64,000 bases of DNA from Hibiscus mutabilis (lineage: Eukaryota; Streptophyta; Magnoliopsida; Malvales; Malvaceae). The DNA lies in contig CM033718.1 of NCBI GenBank assembly GCA_019671005.1, positions 36,534,508 through 36,598,507 of the forward strand, written 5' to 3'. Each line of letters opens with the position of its first letter. Positions within the stretch are counted from its first letter, which is position 1. The notes beneath the pieces are model-generated. The model saw nothing but the letters and a program-made list of their open reading frames with translations. It was not told where the DNA came from and did not search any database. Below are positions 1-11,649 of the stretch, one piece after another. The position numbers and the translations under genes are program-made.

Positions 1-2533
1 CCAAAGTGCTCAAGGACATCCATTGTAAAGCAAACTTATATATCTTTTACTACATTTGAGATTGGGAGAGTATCTTATGGCAAAAGTAATCTTGCTTAAT
101 ATCTTTTAACTTGCATTGAGCTTTTAGCTCCTTAAACTTATGAGTTTGTATGTTGTAATGTTAGGAATAATTGTTCATCTTTAAGTCTTATGGCAGCAAA
201 AACCATTGGCTAGCTTCAAGAATTATTACAAGATATACATAGTCATCCATTACAAACATAGCAAGGCACAAGGTACTTACGTAATATATATAATCAAATG
301 CTTTCAAGAATGCCATGCTATGAATGAGTGCCGTTCCCTGATTTTCTCTATTTGAGCCTTATGCAAAATGTGTATGATCAATGTAACACAACCACAAGCA
401 TCCAACATCTCAGTCGTACTCAATCAATAAAATTGAGATGACACTGTGTCATCCAAAACATAACAACTACACTCAACTATTACCCCGAAGTTACGAGATA
501 TCTGAATCCACACTTCCTTACGCTCCTAATTGATTCCCCTTTCTAGCCTTCATGCCCTTCCCAAATCCTTATCGAGATAGGTACCTCAAGTTAAACAACC
601 AATCATTAATATCAACACAATTCATTTATCCACAATTCTATTGCTCACAATACATATGTATATCCCCAAAGCGTCTACAAGCATCCTCGAGTATTCGAAA
701 CAGCTCACAACCTATGTACATGCTTACATACATGACTTAGACAAACCTTCATACTTTTAACTCTACGCAAAACAGTTTCAAAGAATAGGCATATGTATAC
801 GCAAGCTCACGCAAATTATATACTTTCTTAATTATTCAAAACTGCTAGGCTAAGCAAAACAGCCCATATATTTTTCTTATGAAGCAAAACAGTCCACTAG
901 AACACAATTTAGCTCTTGCCCTGTTTTAACTTCTCAAAAATAGTCCCATTTTTGTATAATTAACCCATTGACAAACTCTCCGCAACAGCTTTAAAACAGT
1001 TTTCTTATTAACACAAACAGTCCAGAATTAGTGATTTCATTGTTTGAAGATTTTATACTAAAACAGTCCCTAAACTTGGTTATAAACCAGTCCATTCATG
1101 TTCTGAACTTATCCTAAACAGCCTTTATTTAGTTTCAAGGCAGTCCCCTGTTTTGGATTTGCAAAAACGGTCCAAAAACATTCTTATTTCAATTCAAAAC
1201 AGTTCATTTACAAGGTAAACTAATCCCTTTTTGAGTTGGACAACAGTCCCTAATTCTTTTACTATAATCTTCCACAATCAAGTTATTAGTACACATCGTA
1301 ATCATATAGTTTAGATCCATTACAAGTAACACAAACCAACAATGATCTAAAGTCACCTAAATGTACCCTTGTATCTAATTTCACACTTCTAAGCACAATC
1401 ATTCAAACAAATTACAAAACAGTCCAGCATATTTTATTTCCACACATATATTTACTTAGAATAGTCATCTAATGTTTATACTTATGCCAAATTAATCCAT
1501 TATACTTTTATACACATTTTATACATCAAAACAGTCCATTAACATGCTTAACATTGCCAAACAGTCCATATCATACTTGTAACCAATTTTATTTCAACAA
1601 AACAATCCACTTACTCATTTTCTAACCCATGAATTTTACTACTATCTTAACAATACATGTATATTCAAAACTGCATACTGCACATACATACTAGACTGTA
1701 TATACGAAACTACACAAACTACACATATATACTGGACTGCATATTCAAAACTACACATATATACTAGACTGCATATATATAAAAAACAGTCCCTGTTTTC
1801 TTTTAGTTTACAAACAGTCCCTTTTTTTACAAAACAGCCCGCAACCGTTTATTCTATTCATAAAACAATCCTAATTAGATTATTTACCATTCCATGTCTT
1901 AAACTCTCAATTCAGCCCTTCATAATTCACCCAAAACAATCCCAAATTGATTACTAGCGAGTAATGTGACCGAGACCATGTTTCAAACATAACTACACAA
2001 TCAAACACTGATTTTTAACTATCCCCAGCTGCTTCTAAAACAAGATATGATGCCACAATTATAACTTAGTTCCATTCGAACAAACAACCACTAATTTAAC
2101 ACCATAATTCAAAAGAAACAAGATTGTTAAATCCATAACTAACTTTTCAGCTCAAAAACATACATGCAATATAAACGAAACAGAGAAGAATAAAAAGGAT
2201 CATGTTACCCTTCGTTGCCTTGTTCGAATAGCACTCAAACAACTCAAGCGAACAAGAATTCTTATTCCTTCAAGAGTGTTTCCGAAACTTCAGCTCTTCT
2301 TCCTCAAGTTATTCGATTTGGGAGAAATGGTCCAAGATAAAGCTTCAATCTCCACCATCCTTTTTGCAACTTCCAATTTAACACAACATTCGGTTTAACC
2401 CTTTTTTAAATTGGCTATCTATTTTTTTGTTTCAATTTGATCCTAAAATAATTAACTAATAAATGATAGACTAATTGCAATTTATTAACGAATCCAAGTA
2501 GAATTATTTCTAGGCTAGATTTGGGGTATTACA
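1..2533 (-). mobile_element. Partial long LTR, Ty3/gypsy, 5' terminus at 2533
   Basis: Read on the minus strand, this begins at 2533 with TGTAATACCCCAAATCTAG, the same 5' terminus as the plus-strand LTRs at 4799, 15625 and 60727. It runs off the left edge of the window, so its 3' end is not seen. No coding sequence is visible. The body carries many scattered copies of AAACAGTCC (GGACTGTTT on the coding strand), typical of all long gypsy LTRs here. The intact terminus abuts a second LTR piece at 2534, which suggests this element inserted into that LTR. Short ORFs here (for example 552-740) match nothing I recognise. Confidence 0.7.
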
Positions 2534-4313
2534 AATTTACAAAATAGTCTCTAAAAACACACACACATATATTTACATTCCCTGATACATTAGTATTCGA
2601 TCATATTTGTATAAACAGCCCATGACACACTTATACACTTCCATACACATCAAAAACAGTCCATTAACTTTCACATTTAATCAAATCTGCCCAGCCAAAC
2701 ATGTGTACACAAATACATATCAAAAAGAGTCCAACAAACATTTAATTTAACAGCAAATCAGTCCATAACTTGTAAAACAGTCCCTATATTCATTCTTACA
2801 GCTTTCCTACTGTTTTGATTATTCAAAACAGTCCACTAGTGATCTTTAAACATACACAACAGTCCCAATTTCATTCATATACACTTGCCTACAAATCAGT
2901 CCATTATATATATATATATACACATTAAAACAATCTTCTATGTGATTATACATACTTAAAACAGTCCAAACTCTTGTTTATACATGTGTATGTGTCCAAA
3001 ACAGTTTCTAACATGCATTTATCTACTCAAAACAGTCCCTATGGAGTCTCATACATCCAGAACAGTCCTGTACTTTTACATACATACTTTTACACCTCAT
3101 AACAGTACAATTTACTACCAAACAGTCCATTTTTAAGTTATCAAAACTACATTTTCCATCCAAACAAAATTGCATTTTTCAAGCTAACAAAACTGCATTT
3201 TCAAGCTTGTTCAATTCATTGATAAAACAGTTCCTTTAATTAACAAACAGACCACACAGCTCATTGCAAAACAGCCTTAACAATTTATTTCATTGATTAA
3301 AACAGTCCTTTAACATCTTGATACGCATACAAAATAGTCCTTAATCGATTCACAAAATAATCCCATGTTTAAGTACTCTAAACAGTCCACATAGTCCTCA
3401 ATCTCAAAATTTCATGTTTCAAAATAGTCTCCTAAAGCTCTTATAATGAAATTCTACCCTGTTTCATTTTTGTACCATTACATGCTTTAAAAACAGTCCC
3501 CTAAGGTTCGTATGCGTATCAATTTAGTCTATTTCAATGGTATACATATTTTTATACAAGAATTTAATCCCCAATTCATTATACACAAGTAAAACATTTT
3601 CTAAAGCAATCTTTGAATGAATTTTTCCAAGTTCACTATGTCTAGAATTCATTATTATCCAACTAGGTGAACAATTACCCTAACATAATGTTACACTCGA
3701 CTTTAACAGTTCAATTCAACTACCAATCATCACAATCACATTTCAACAATTACAAATCAAAGGAGTTCACCAATACAACATTCGAACAAAACCAAAGATT
3801 CAATAGCATAATTTGGACATCTCACGAAACTAGTAATACATGATTCATGGAGGTTTTCTTAATATTCAATGGAGTTTAAAAGAAAGAGATAGATCATTTC
3901 ACCTATTTCCTTAGTAATTCGATATAGCCTTGAAAATTTAAGATAATTAAGCTCCAATTCCATCCTCCATAGTTATGTTTCCAAGCTTTCTCTCTCTTTT
4001 CTCTCAAGCTCACTATTCGGTTATCTTAGATGATGAAGAATATGACATTTATTTGGGATAATCATCCCTAAACCAATTTTAGCACATGTTTTCCCCAAAG
4101 TGGGACATGTGTACATTATTCTAAAATTTTAGCATGCAAACTTCTATTTACAATAAAGTTTCTTTTTGGTCCTTTTTTAATATGGCTATCCTAAATTCTC
4201 ATGTTTCCAAATTGATCTTAAGCCTTTGATTCGTTTATTCTAAGATATCTTAAACAATTTATGCTACATTCGAATTAGTAACATAATTCTAAGCCATAAT
4301 TTAGGCTATTACA
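2534..4313 (-). mobile_element. 3' LTR fragment of a second Ty3/gypsy element
   Basis: On the minus strand this starts at 4313 with TGTAATAGCCTAAATTATGG, directly after a purine tract that serves as its PPT, so it is the 3' LTR of a minus-strand element. It is cut at 2534 by the terminus of the neighbouring LTR. The 2560-3500 part is dense in AAAACAGTCC-type motifs separated by a few tens of bases. No coding potential was recognised. Confidence 0.7.
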
Positions 4314-4330
4314 ATTCTCCTCCCCTCAAA
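4314..4330 (-). other. Polypurine tract of the minus-strand gypsy element
   Basis: On the minus strand, TTGAGGGGAGGAGAAT lies immediately before the LTR start TGTAATAGCC. A purine run abutting the 3' LTR is the standard plus-strand primer of LTR retrotransposons. It fixes the element's orientation. Confidence 0.75.
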
Positions 4331-4540
4331 ATAAATTTGTCCTCAAATTTCTTTAATGACAATTAATTTGTACTATCAAACTCATAATACTTCCATGTAT
4401 TCTAAATGTCAAATCAGAGTAAACATATCATTTTAGCTACATGTCACCAATACATAATAGAAATTTGAACTCCTAGGTGGTATATATAGATTACAACCAT
4501 ACAATAAGCTTCGGTTTAGTCTAGAATCGACTAAACTCTA

Positions 4541-4553
4541 GCTTTGATAGCAA
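4541..4553 (-). other. Degenerate primer binding site (initiator tRNA-Met type)
   Basis: The minus strand reads TTGCTATCAAAGC, close to TTGGTATCAGAGC, the complement of the initiator tRNA-Met 3' end. It lies two bases inside the LTR 3' terminus at 4556. Confidence 0.55.
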
Positions 4554-4555
4554 AT

Positions 4556-4798
4556 TGTAGCACCCTTTACCCGCTTTAAGAGATAAACCAGATTAAGAGG
4601 TGTTATTGGACAAACATTCAACCAAACCTATGAAACACTAGTACTTCTCAACAAAACATGCAATCAGGAATCAGGGTAATTTAAATTTTTTTAGAAACTT
4701 TTAGTATTCAATCAAGTAAGCTCATACATTATACACAACACACCATTCGATGACTCATAGCATGCATTTATTCATCAAGCATTTATCTAAACAACATT
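4556..4798 (-). mobile_element. 5' LTR, 3'-terminal fragment
   Basis: The terminus reads ...CGGGTAAAGGGTGCTACA on the minus strand, like other gypsy LTR 3' ends here (GGGTGTTACA). It is truncated at 4799, where a plus-strand LTR begins. It shares recognisable sequence with the fragment starting at 41316 (ACCCG, then ATAAACC, ATTA and CAAAC blocks at similar spacing), so both belong to one family. Confidence 0.6.
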
Positions 4799-5736
4799 TG
4801 TAATACCCCAAATCATGGCCTAGTAACATGTCACAAACTAATTAGAACTTAATTGTACAAACAACCTACAAATTAGAAGAATTGATTAAATCTAGTGACC
4901 AAATTAAATGTATTTGATAACTAAATAGCCGAATCATGAAGGATCAAATAGTAACAGTGTTTAAATGTTGTTTTGCATGCAACTAGAATGTGTAACTAAT
5001 GAGTTATGAAGTAATTAGACCTTGAATTGCCAAGTGGAGGCATTCGGTCAAGCCAAGGAATAACAACATGGATAGGTTTCCATTTTCCTATCATCTTCTC
5101 TACTCATCCTTTCTCTTTCCTTGGTCGAAACCCTCTCAACCCTTTAGGGAAAGAAAAGCCACCATTGTAGAGATTGGAAGCTTGCATATGATCCTATCTT
5201 TCATGTACTTGGATAGCTAGGAAGATTGTAAGTGATTTCTAAGTCCTTCCTCATTGCCAACTTGTTCGAATGAATGATTGATGATAGAAATTGATCTTGG
5301 ATTCATAGAATTGTATGTTAGATGTTATGCTTGAAACTGCCTTGAATTGTAGCTTGAATGTGGTTGAAATGCTATTGAAAATAGTATGAAATTATGCTTG
5401 ACCGAATGATATATGTACATGAATGAAACCATTGTTTGGTTGATCATGTAACTTGATAAGGTAATTTGAATTGTATGAATTGAGACTTGAATTGAGTAAA
5501 AAGCTTGCTGGAAATGTAGAAACATGCTAAATTGAGATGTTAATCAATTGAAAATCATGGTTGGATAGTGAAAATTTAGCTTAAAGATGAAACTAGTCAC
5601 ATTTGATTGTTAAATGGCTAACTAGGGACTGTTTTGAAAGAATTGATAAATTCTGGACTGTTTTGACATAATACAGGGCTGGAATTTGTGAACTTAAAAC
5701 AAGGGAAAGTCAATTTAAATGCTTGCTGGATTGAAT
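4799..5736 (+). mobile_element. 5' fragment of a long gypsy LTR
   Basis: It starts with TGTAATACCCCAAATCATGG and matches the first part of the LTRs at 15625 and 60727 (CCTAGTAACATGTCA and the AGTGGAGGCA region). After 938 bp it is interrupted by a second LTR start at 5737. No coding sequence. Confidence 0.7.
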
Positions 5737-7839
5737 TGTAGCACCCCAAATCATAGCCTATAAGTATTGGAACTAAATTGTATAAGTTGATAACTTAATT
5801 GAATTTAGAATTAAGCTAAATTGATTAGTTAAGGGCCTAATTGAAAGAATGTATGAAATAAGTGATCAAATTATAAGGATCAATTTGAATTAAAGGAGAA
5901 AAGTAAGGCTTTCATGATAAATATCATGAATCTCTTATTTGCCCTTGACTAATTATATGATTCGTAACTAACTAAGGTTAGTTTAGTAAAATCCTAATTC
6001 CACTAATGTGGATAACCAAGTTGTCTTCTTCTGTATTACTTCATTGTTAGCCGAAATTGAGAGAAAGAAAGTGAAAGAAAAAGCTTGAAAAATTCAACAA
6101 CTGAAGAAGGAATTAAGCTTGCATGTGTAGGAATTTTTCACTGAAATTAAGCTAGAAGCAAAGTATAATTCTTCTTCTGTTCAATTGAATGGGCAACTAT
6201 GATTGTTGTATTGGACTGTTTTGATGATGTTAGATGGAATTATCTGTGGAATATGTTGTTAGATGACTAAATGATTGTAGAATTATACACATTTGAAGAA
6301 TGACATTAGGTACAAAGCTGAAATCATGTGTTTATGCTAGTGTAATAAACTAGATTGCTGGAAAATTGAATTGTAATGTTGAAGTGGAAATTGAATGATT
6401 AGAACTTAAAATTGAGCTATGGAATTAATGAATTTATGATGACCATGAATAGGTAATGTTTAGAAGGTGTTAAACAAATTGAATTGTTAGCAAACAATGC
6501 TGGAAATGGAAGATAAAAGCATTAACATAGTTATGTATTGACAGCCTTGTATAATGGATTAAAATTGACTTAACTTGTTTAGGATATCATATAAAATGTA
6601 TTATAGGGCCAAGACATTGGTTAAAATGGATTAAAGGCATTAAAATGTGAGTAGGTACAATCTGCCCAGAATTGCTCTGTTCTGGGCAGTCACATTGAAA
6701 ATTCACCAAAATTGTCTAGATTGAATTCAGGGCTGAAATTTTATTGACATGATCCTTAGAATGTCTATTTTCATTAGGTGAAGACAGAATTGAAAGCTGG
6801 GTCCTATACTGAAAACAGTAAATAGGAATTGCTGGACAGTGCAAACTTTCCAGGCAGTGTAAATGCCCTGTCTTTGAACAATAAACTGTATTAATTGGAT
6901 AAGAACTAAAATGCAAGAATTACAGGGTCTTATAGGAAATTTTGTTAGCTTTCAAACGGTGTATAGCAATCAATATTCTGACGTACGGATTAAAAGATAT
7001 GGCCATTTAAAGGGACAGTGTGCAAACTGCCAGGCAGCAGTGTCCTGGGAAGTTTGGGACTGTATTTGCACCCAAATGCAAACTGTTTTGGGACATTGTA
7101 ATCTGTCAAATTATGTATTAAAATGAAGTAATAACAATGTGGAGATAAATTGGCAAGAAATGCTTAAAAGGAAGCATAAAAACAGTAGCTAAATGTTAGG
7201 TACATTGTCATAACATTGCTACTATGATTGTATGATATTATGCTTGTTTTGATGAAATGTGTATGTGTTATGCTTGCTAGACCAAGGACAATAAGTTGTG
7301 GAAGAAGAGGATAGGAGTGGACATCCCAAAGCTAGAGGCAAAGGTATTTGGGTCCACCTTGATATTGTTAATTCAATGAAATTGCCATGTAAAATGACTT
7401 AATACTTATTTGGCTAATTAATGGAAGAATGGCATGTATGATAACTTGTTTGATGACATGATCTATGTGTTACTTGGGTGTTAAGCAAATGTAATGAAAT
7501 GTGTGTCATGTTGCATTGCTTATGCCTAAGGTATGAAATGGCATGCTTGCTTGGAGGATAAGGTACGCACAATGCATACATATGCATGTGTTTGTGAATG
7601 TTATACATGGCTGATTGAAATGAATTGAACAAGGATACTACTTTGTATTCATGCTATTCGAATGTCATGGATTGTTTTGTATTGGGAGTTAAGACTCCAT
7701 AAGCCTAAGGGCTTGGCCTTTAAAGGTCATAATGTTGTATTGGATCATGAAATGTATAAAGCTTTTAAATGAAATGGATAATCAACAACCTTGGCAGCTA
7801 GTTTGATAGATAGGAGGGCATGCCTTAGAATCTTGAGCT

Positions 7840-7911
7840 CATATTGGCACTACGGTGCATATTGGCACGACGGTGCATATTGGCACTTCGGTGCATATTG
7901 GCATTTCGGTG
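7840..7911 (+). repeat. 18-bp minisatellite, 4 units
   Basis: Four direct copies of an 18-bp unit (consensus CATATTGGCACTACGGTG) with one to three changes each, then a partial fifth. The corresponding place in the LTRs near 17890 and 62890 has a single CACTACGGTGCATCTTG, so the array expanded in this copy only. Confidence 0.85.
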
Positions 7912-8334
7912 GATATTGTTAATATTTGATTATCTAGTAAGATACCCTCCAAGGAATGTTGAAAGATGACTTAATGAACATTGCTTGTATTTTAAGAAAC
8001 TTGAATGAACTTTCTTGCTTTGAAAGAAGACACATAAATGGTTGCAAAACTTTTTACTTGTCATGAAAGAAATGTATGGATGATGACTTTATGCATAAAT
8101 GCCTACTTGATAATCTGAGTGAATTGTTGCTTGTCCTCTAAGCATGTTGTTCGAATGGGCTATGAATATCATGGTGGATGTTGTCCTGTTGATTGTATGA
8201 TATATAAAGGTTGCCTAAGTTACCCTATGCAATTCGAATAAGCATGTATCTTGTATCGATGGTCTTGATTCTTGAAATACATGAAAACTTGGATTTCTAT
8301 GCTTTGAAATTGACTAGATTTAGTGTTACCTCAC

Positions 8335-8355
8335 TAAGTACATAACTTGTACTTA
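8335..8355 (+). promoter_or_regulatory. Conserved LTR hairpin TAAGTAC-ATAACTT-GTACTTA
   Basis: A perfect 7-bp inverted repeat lies within the conserved CCTCACTAAGTAC context, followed by a pyrimidine-rich stretch and CATAACAG. Equivalents lie at 13421-13439, 18325-18344, 63338-63357 and, in a compensated form, 59112-59132. It is probably a structured RNA or DNA element of the LTR; the role is inferred only. Confidence 0.55.
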
Positions 8356-9400
8356 CCACTCTACTCTTCATTCTTCCCATAACAGATTAAAGATACTTCA
8401 AGAGGATATCTTGGGTTTGAAGCAACACTTGAGGCAGGCTTAAAAGTATGAATTCATACTCTTTGTATACTCCTAGTTTGGTGGCACTAGATTATGTAAT
8501 AGGTAGCCTTGATCATGCATTTGAATATGTGTTTAAGACTAGTTTGTGTAATGTTCTGATGGGCCTAACATGTAATCTATTTGGATGATTTAAACTATGT
8601 TTGAACCATAATGATATGTATATATATGAATTAGATGTTGTGCAATTTGTGGTGGAAATCCAATGTTGTTGACTCTTTTTTAAATTGAATTTTAGACCAA
8701 TGTGTATGTTCATACATTTGTTCCTATGTTTGTTAGCATGATTCGGCTATATCAAGATTAAGGCCAAGGTATGTTCATTCATGCATTAACAATGTATTAT
8801 CTAAGGATGTCATGAAATGTTATGTCTTGATTGAAAAAGGAAACAAATGAAATATGATTAGGAATCATCATTGGGTTCGAATAGGATGAATAAAGATGTA
8901 ATAAAATGTAAGTCGAATGCTTGGTAATGATCATGATAATTGGTTGATTAAGTAGTTTCTTGAGATGTAAGTAAGCTAGTTAAGACATGTTTAGTGATCA
9001 CCTAGTGTATTCGAAGAAGGTTCTTAGAATTGTAATAAGGATGAAAGTTGTATCATGTATGATAGTAGTTTAAAGTGAAGTTTGCCACACTTGTGTTTGT
9101 TGTTTGAATGATGTATGTAATTTGAATGGAATGGTAATATGATAATAGTAACTTAGGTTATAAGTATGAAATGGAACAAAATGGTACCTAAGTTAGTATG
9201 CTATGTACGTTGGTTTTTGTTTAATGTGGCTTGCTTGTTTTTATTGTTTGTATTGAAAGGTTTAGTTTAGGTTACTTGTGCCGCAAGGCAAGCATTTTGA
9301 GGTTACTTGTCACAAGTAACCTATCCTTTGCTTAGCTTCCGCTTTGGTAACGCTCCCGAACTAGGTTACGGCTAACCCAATGTTGTGGTGTTACATTTAT

Positions 9401-9413
9401 TGGTAATCAGAGC
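9401..9413 (+). other. Primer binding site, gypsy copy 1
   Basis: TGGTAATCAGAGC five bases after the LTR end. It equals the initiator tRNA-Met PBS TGGTATCAGAGC with one extra A. Confidence 0.75.
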
Positions 9414-9548
9414 TTTTTGGTTGATTCTATAAGCTCATTTGCATCATATAGGATATTGTACCACCTAGGAGACTTGATATAAGCTTTTATTGTTGCATAA
9501 ATGTGTAAATGTGATAACTGAGACTCAATTTGTTATGATTGAACTAGA

Positions 9549-10808
9549 ATGTCAGAAACAAGATTGGGTCAGGATAATGAAAGTCCCGTAGGCTCCTCGA
9601 ATGAAGGAGATAGTGTGGGCATGGAACATAATCCTCCTCAACAGCAAGCTCAACATCGAGCTTAGTCTGCTGCTCAATAGGAAGCTCCTACTATCAATCC
9701 TGTATAGCAAGAATGCCTTACAAGTATGAAAGATATGTTCAATCATCTCGTAACTGGCCTAAATCAAGATCACCATACTGCTCCTACTATTACTGTGCCA
9801 AACTGAGCCCCATTGACAAGCTGGCTCAGCATCGGGCATACACCTTCACTAGCACCAATAAGGCTAATCCTAAAGTATTCGAGTACTGGTTAGAGGCCAC
9901 TACTCGCATTCTGACAAAACAATTGCCATGTCCTGACGAGCATAAACTCGAGTGTGCCATCACTCTGTTGGCAGACGAAGCACTAAGCAGGTGGGAAACC
10001 ACTACTCTGACTGCTCCTGCAGAATCTATTACTTGGAAGTTCTTTGTTGATGAGTTCATGAAGAAGTATATTAGCGAACAATATCTGGCCGAGCGCCAAA
10101 AACGATTCATGTATCTCAAACAAACTGGCCGACCTATCGAGCAATATGTGAGCGACTTTTACAAGTATTGCAAGTATGGGTCCGAATATATCAAAACCGA
10201 GGCTGACAAGTGCTGAATGTTTATTGACAGGTTAAATGATGAATTAGGCTCAATATTCATTGCTCTGGGTATTACCGAATTCCAAAATTTGGTAAACCGG
10301 GCCATTGTTACTGAGGCAAAGATGAAAGCCTCGGAAAGACGGAAAAGCAGACACTATTGGAAATACAAATGACCGAGGAGCAATGATAAGCCACACTAGC
10401 AATCAAAGAAGTCCAAACATTCCAAGAGGCACTCTTCGAACTATACCCCTAATCAGAAGAGTAGTTACATCCTGAAAACTCAAATAGTTGTAAAGACTTC
10501 AGCCCCTGTTGTTTCTGTTGATAGCACGGGGAATCAGGCTAAAGCTACTCATACCCTCTTTGCAAGTTCTATCAGAAACATCATACTGGCCAGTGCAGAG
10601 CTCAACAGAATTTATGCTTTTCATGTGGAGCCTCTGGTCATTATATTCAAGATTGTCCTCAGAATCCCAACAAGGCTTTGAATCGAACTTTTGCAATTGC
10701 TAGCTCAGCTCCTTCAAATCGAAACAAATCACCCAGACAGGCTTAGTCCGGAAATCAGGGGAAATATAAGGGCCCTTATTTGAATGCTCCAACTCATCAG
10801 GAGTCTTG
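9549..10808 (+). pseudogene. gag: Ty3/gypsy gag, decayed
   Basis: Gag would form the particle core and bind element RNA. The ATG at 9549 (MSETRLGQDNES) matches the start of the second copy at 19533. The capsid-like block (DKLAQHRAYTF, then ATTRILTKQLPC, LADEALSRWETTTL) reads openly in 9713-10216. A nucleocapsid zinc knuckle, CFSCGASGHYIQDC (C-X2-C-X4-H-X4-C), lies near 10615-10660, preceded by a degenerate CKFYQKHHTGQC. In-frame stops interrupt it from about codon 39, some at positions where copy 2 has glutamine codons. It lies directly downstream of the LTR and PBS, as expected, and cannot encode full-length gag. Confidence 0.85.
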
Positions 10809-11649
10809 AGCCCCTGCTTGTATGTACCACATTCGTGGTAAAGATGATGAAGAAGCCAATGTTATCGCAGGTACCGTTGAGTTATATTCTAGTCCTGCAT
10901 ATGCTTTAATTGATTCGGGGTCTACCCATTCATTTGTTTGTTCTGCCTTGATCAACAAGTTAAGTTTGAAACCCAAAATTATTGAATCAAATCTTGTAGT
11001 TTCAAATCCATTAAGGGGGAAAACACCTATTAACTTGTGCCACAAGCAAGATCCTTTGACCATTCGAAACATACCCTTTCCCATTGATTTATATGTTCTA
11101 CCTTATTGTGAATTTGACTTGATATTGGGGTTAGATTGGTAAAGTAAACACGAGGCATGGGTAGATTACCAAAATCAGAGATTGTATCTCCAAGGTTTAG
11201 GGAAATAATCCATTCTCTTAATAGACAAGAAACCAACTTCAATCTTTGCTAAGATGATCCTTCAAGATTAAATTGAATTCGGTTTGCCTAGCATGCATGT
11301 CGTTTTTGAATTCACTAATGTTTTTCCCGAGGAACTCCCTGATGTTCCTCCAACCCGAGAAGTAGAGTTCGGACTAGAAGTTCAGCCTGTAACAACTCTG
11401 GTGTCCATTACACCCTATAAAATGGCACCTGTTGAGTTGAAAGAATTAAAGAAACAACTTCAGGAGTTGCAAGATAAAGGTTTCATACGGCCTAGCACTT
11501 CTCCTAGAGGTGCACTGGTTTTGTTTGTAAAGAAGAAAGATGGGACTATGCGGCTTTGTATTGATTATCGTCAGTTAAACAAGCTCACCATCAAGAATCG
11601 GTATCCTCTGCCCAGAATTGAAGATCTTTTCGATCAACTTAGGGATGCT
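10809..11649 (+). pseudogene. pol: Ty3/gypsy protease and N-terminal RT, truncated
   Basis: This follows gag in the usual gag-PR-RT order. The protease catalytic triplet is intact (ALIDSGSTHSFVC, about 10905-10940), followed by the FDLILGLDW block and a stop at about 11142. The RT entry (NVFPEELPDVPPTREVEF), the linker ELKKQLQELQDKGFIRPS and the first RT motif (KKKDGTMRLCIDYRQLNKLT) are readable to FDQLRDA at 11649. The sequence then switches abruptly to LTR-like, non-coding DNA, so the RT active site, RNase H and integrase are absent. The ORF tail after 11649 is not pol. Confidence 0.85.

Larger units (their letters stand above)
4314..4555 (-). mobile_element. 242-bp internal remnant between PBS and PPT
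   Basis: This is all that lies between the 5' LTR end (4556) and the 3' LTR start (4313) of a minus-strand gypsy element. Its PBS end resembles the untranslated leaders after 9413 and 19399: a TTTAGTC..TTCTA..CTAAACCGA..GCT block, then a CACCTAGGAGTTC-like block. It then passes directly into pre-PPT sequence. All of gag-pol is missing. It is either an internal-deletion derivative or a non-autonomous, TRIM-like form of the family. Confidence 0.6.
5737..9395 (+). mobile_element. 5' LTR (3.66 kb) of gypsy copy 1
   Basis: It starts TGTAGCACCCCAAATCATAG and ends GTGGTGTTACA, followed after five bases by a PBS and then a recognisable gag. An LTR this long is unusual but agrees with the 3.76 kb relative at 15625-19380. 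Landmarks shared by both are the CTGCCCAGAAT..CTCTGTTCTGGG block (about 6660), the GGACAGTGCAAACT block, the conserved CTTTC-AAC module at 6946-7005 and the hairpin at 8335-8355. ORFs inside, such as 6911-7126, are spurious. Confidence 0.75.

Noticed and set aside
9401..9413. tRNA gene remnant
   Set aside because: Only the PBS complement of a tRNA 3' end is present; no cloverleaf follows.
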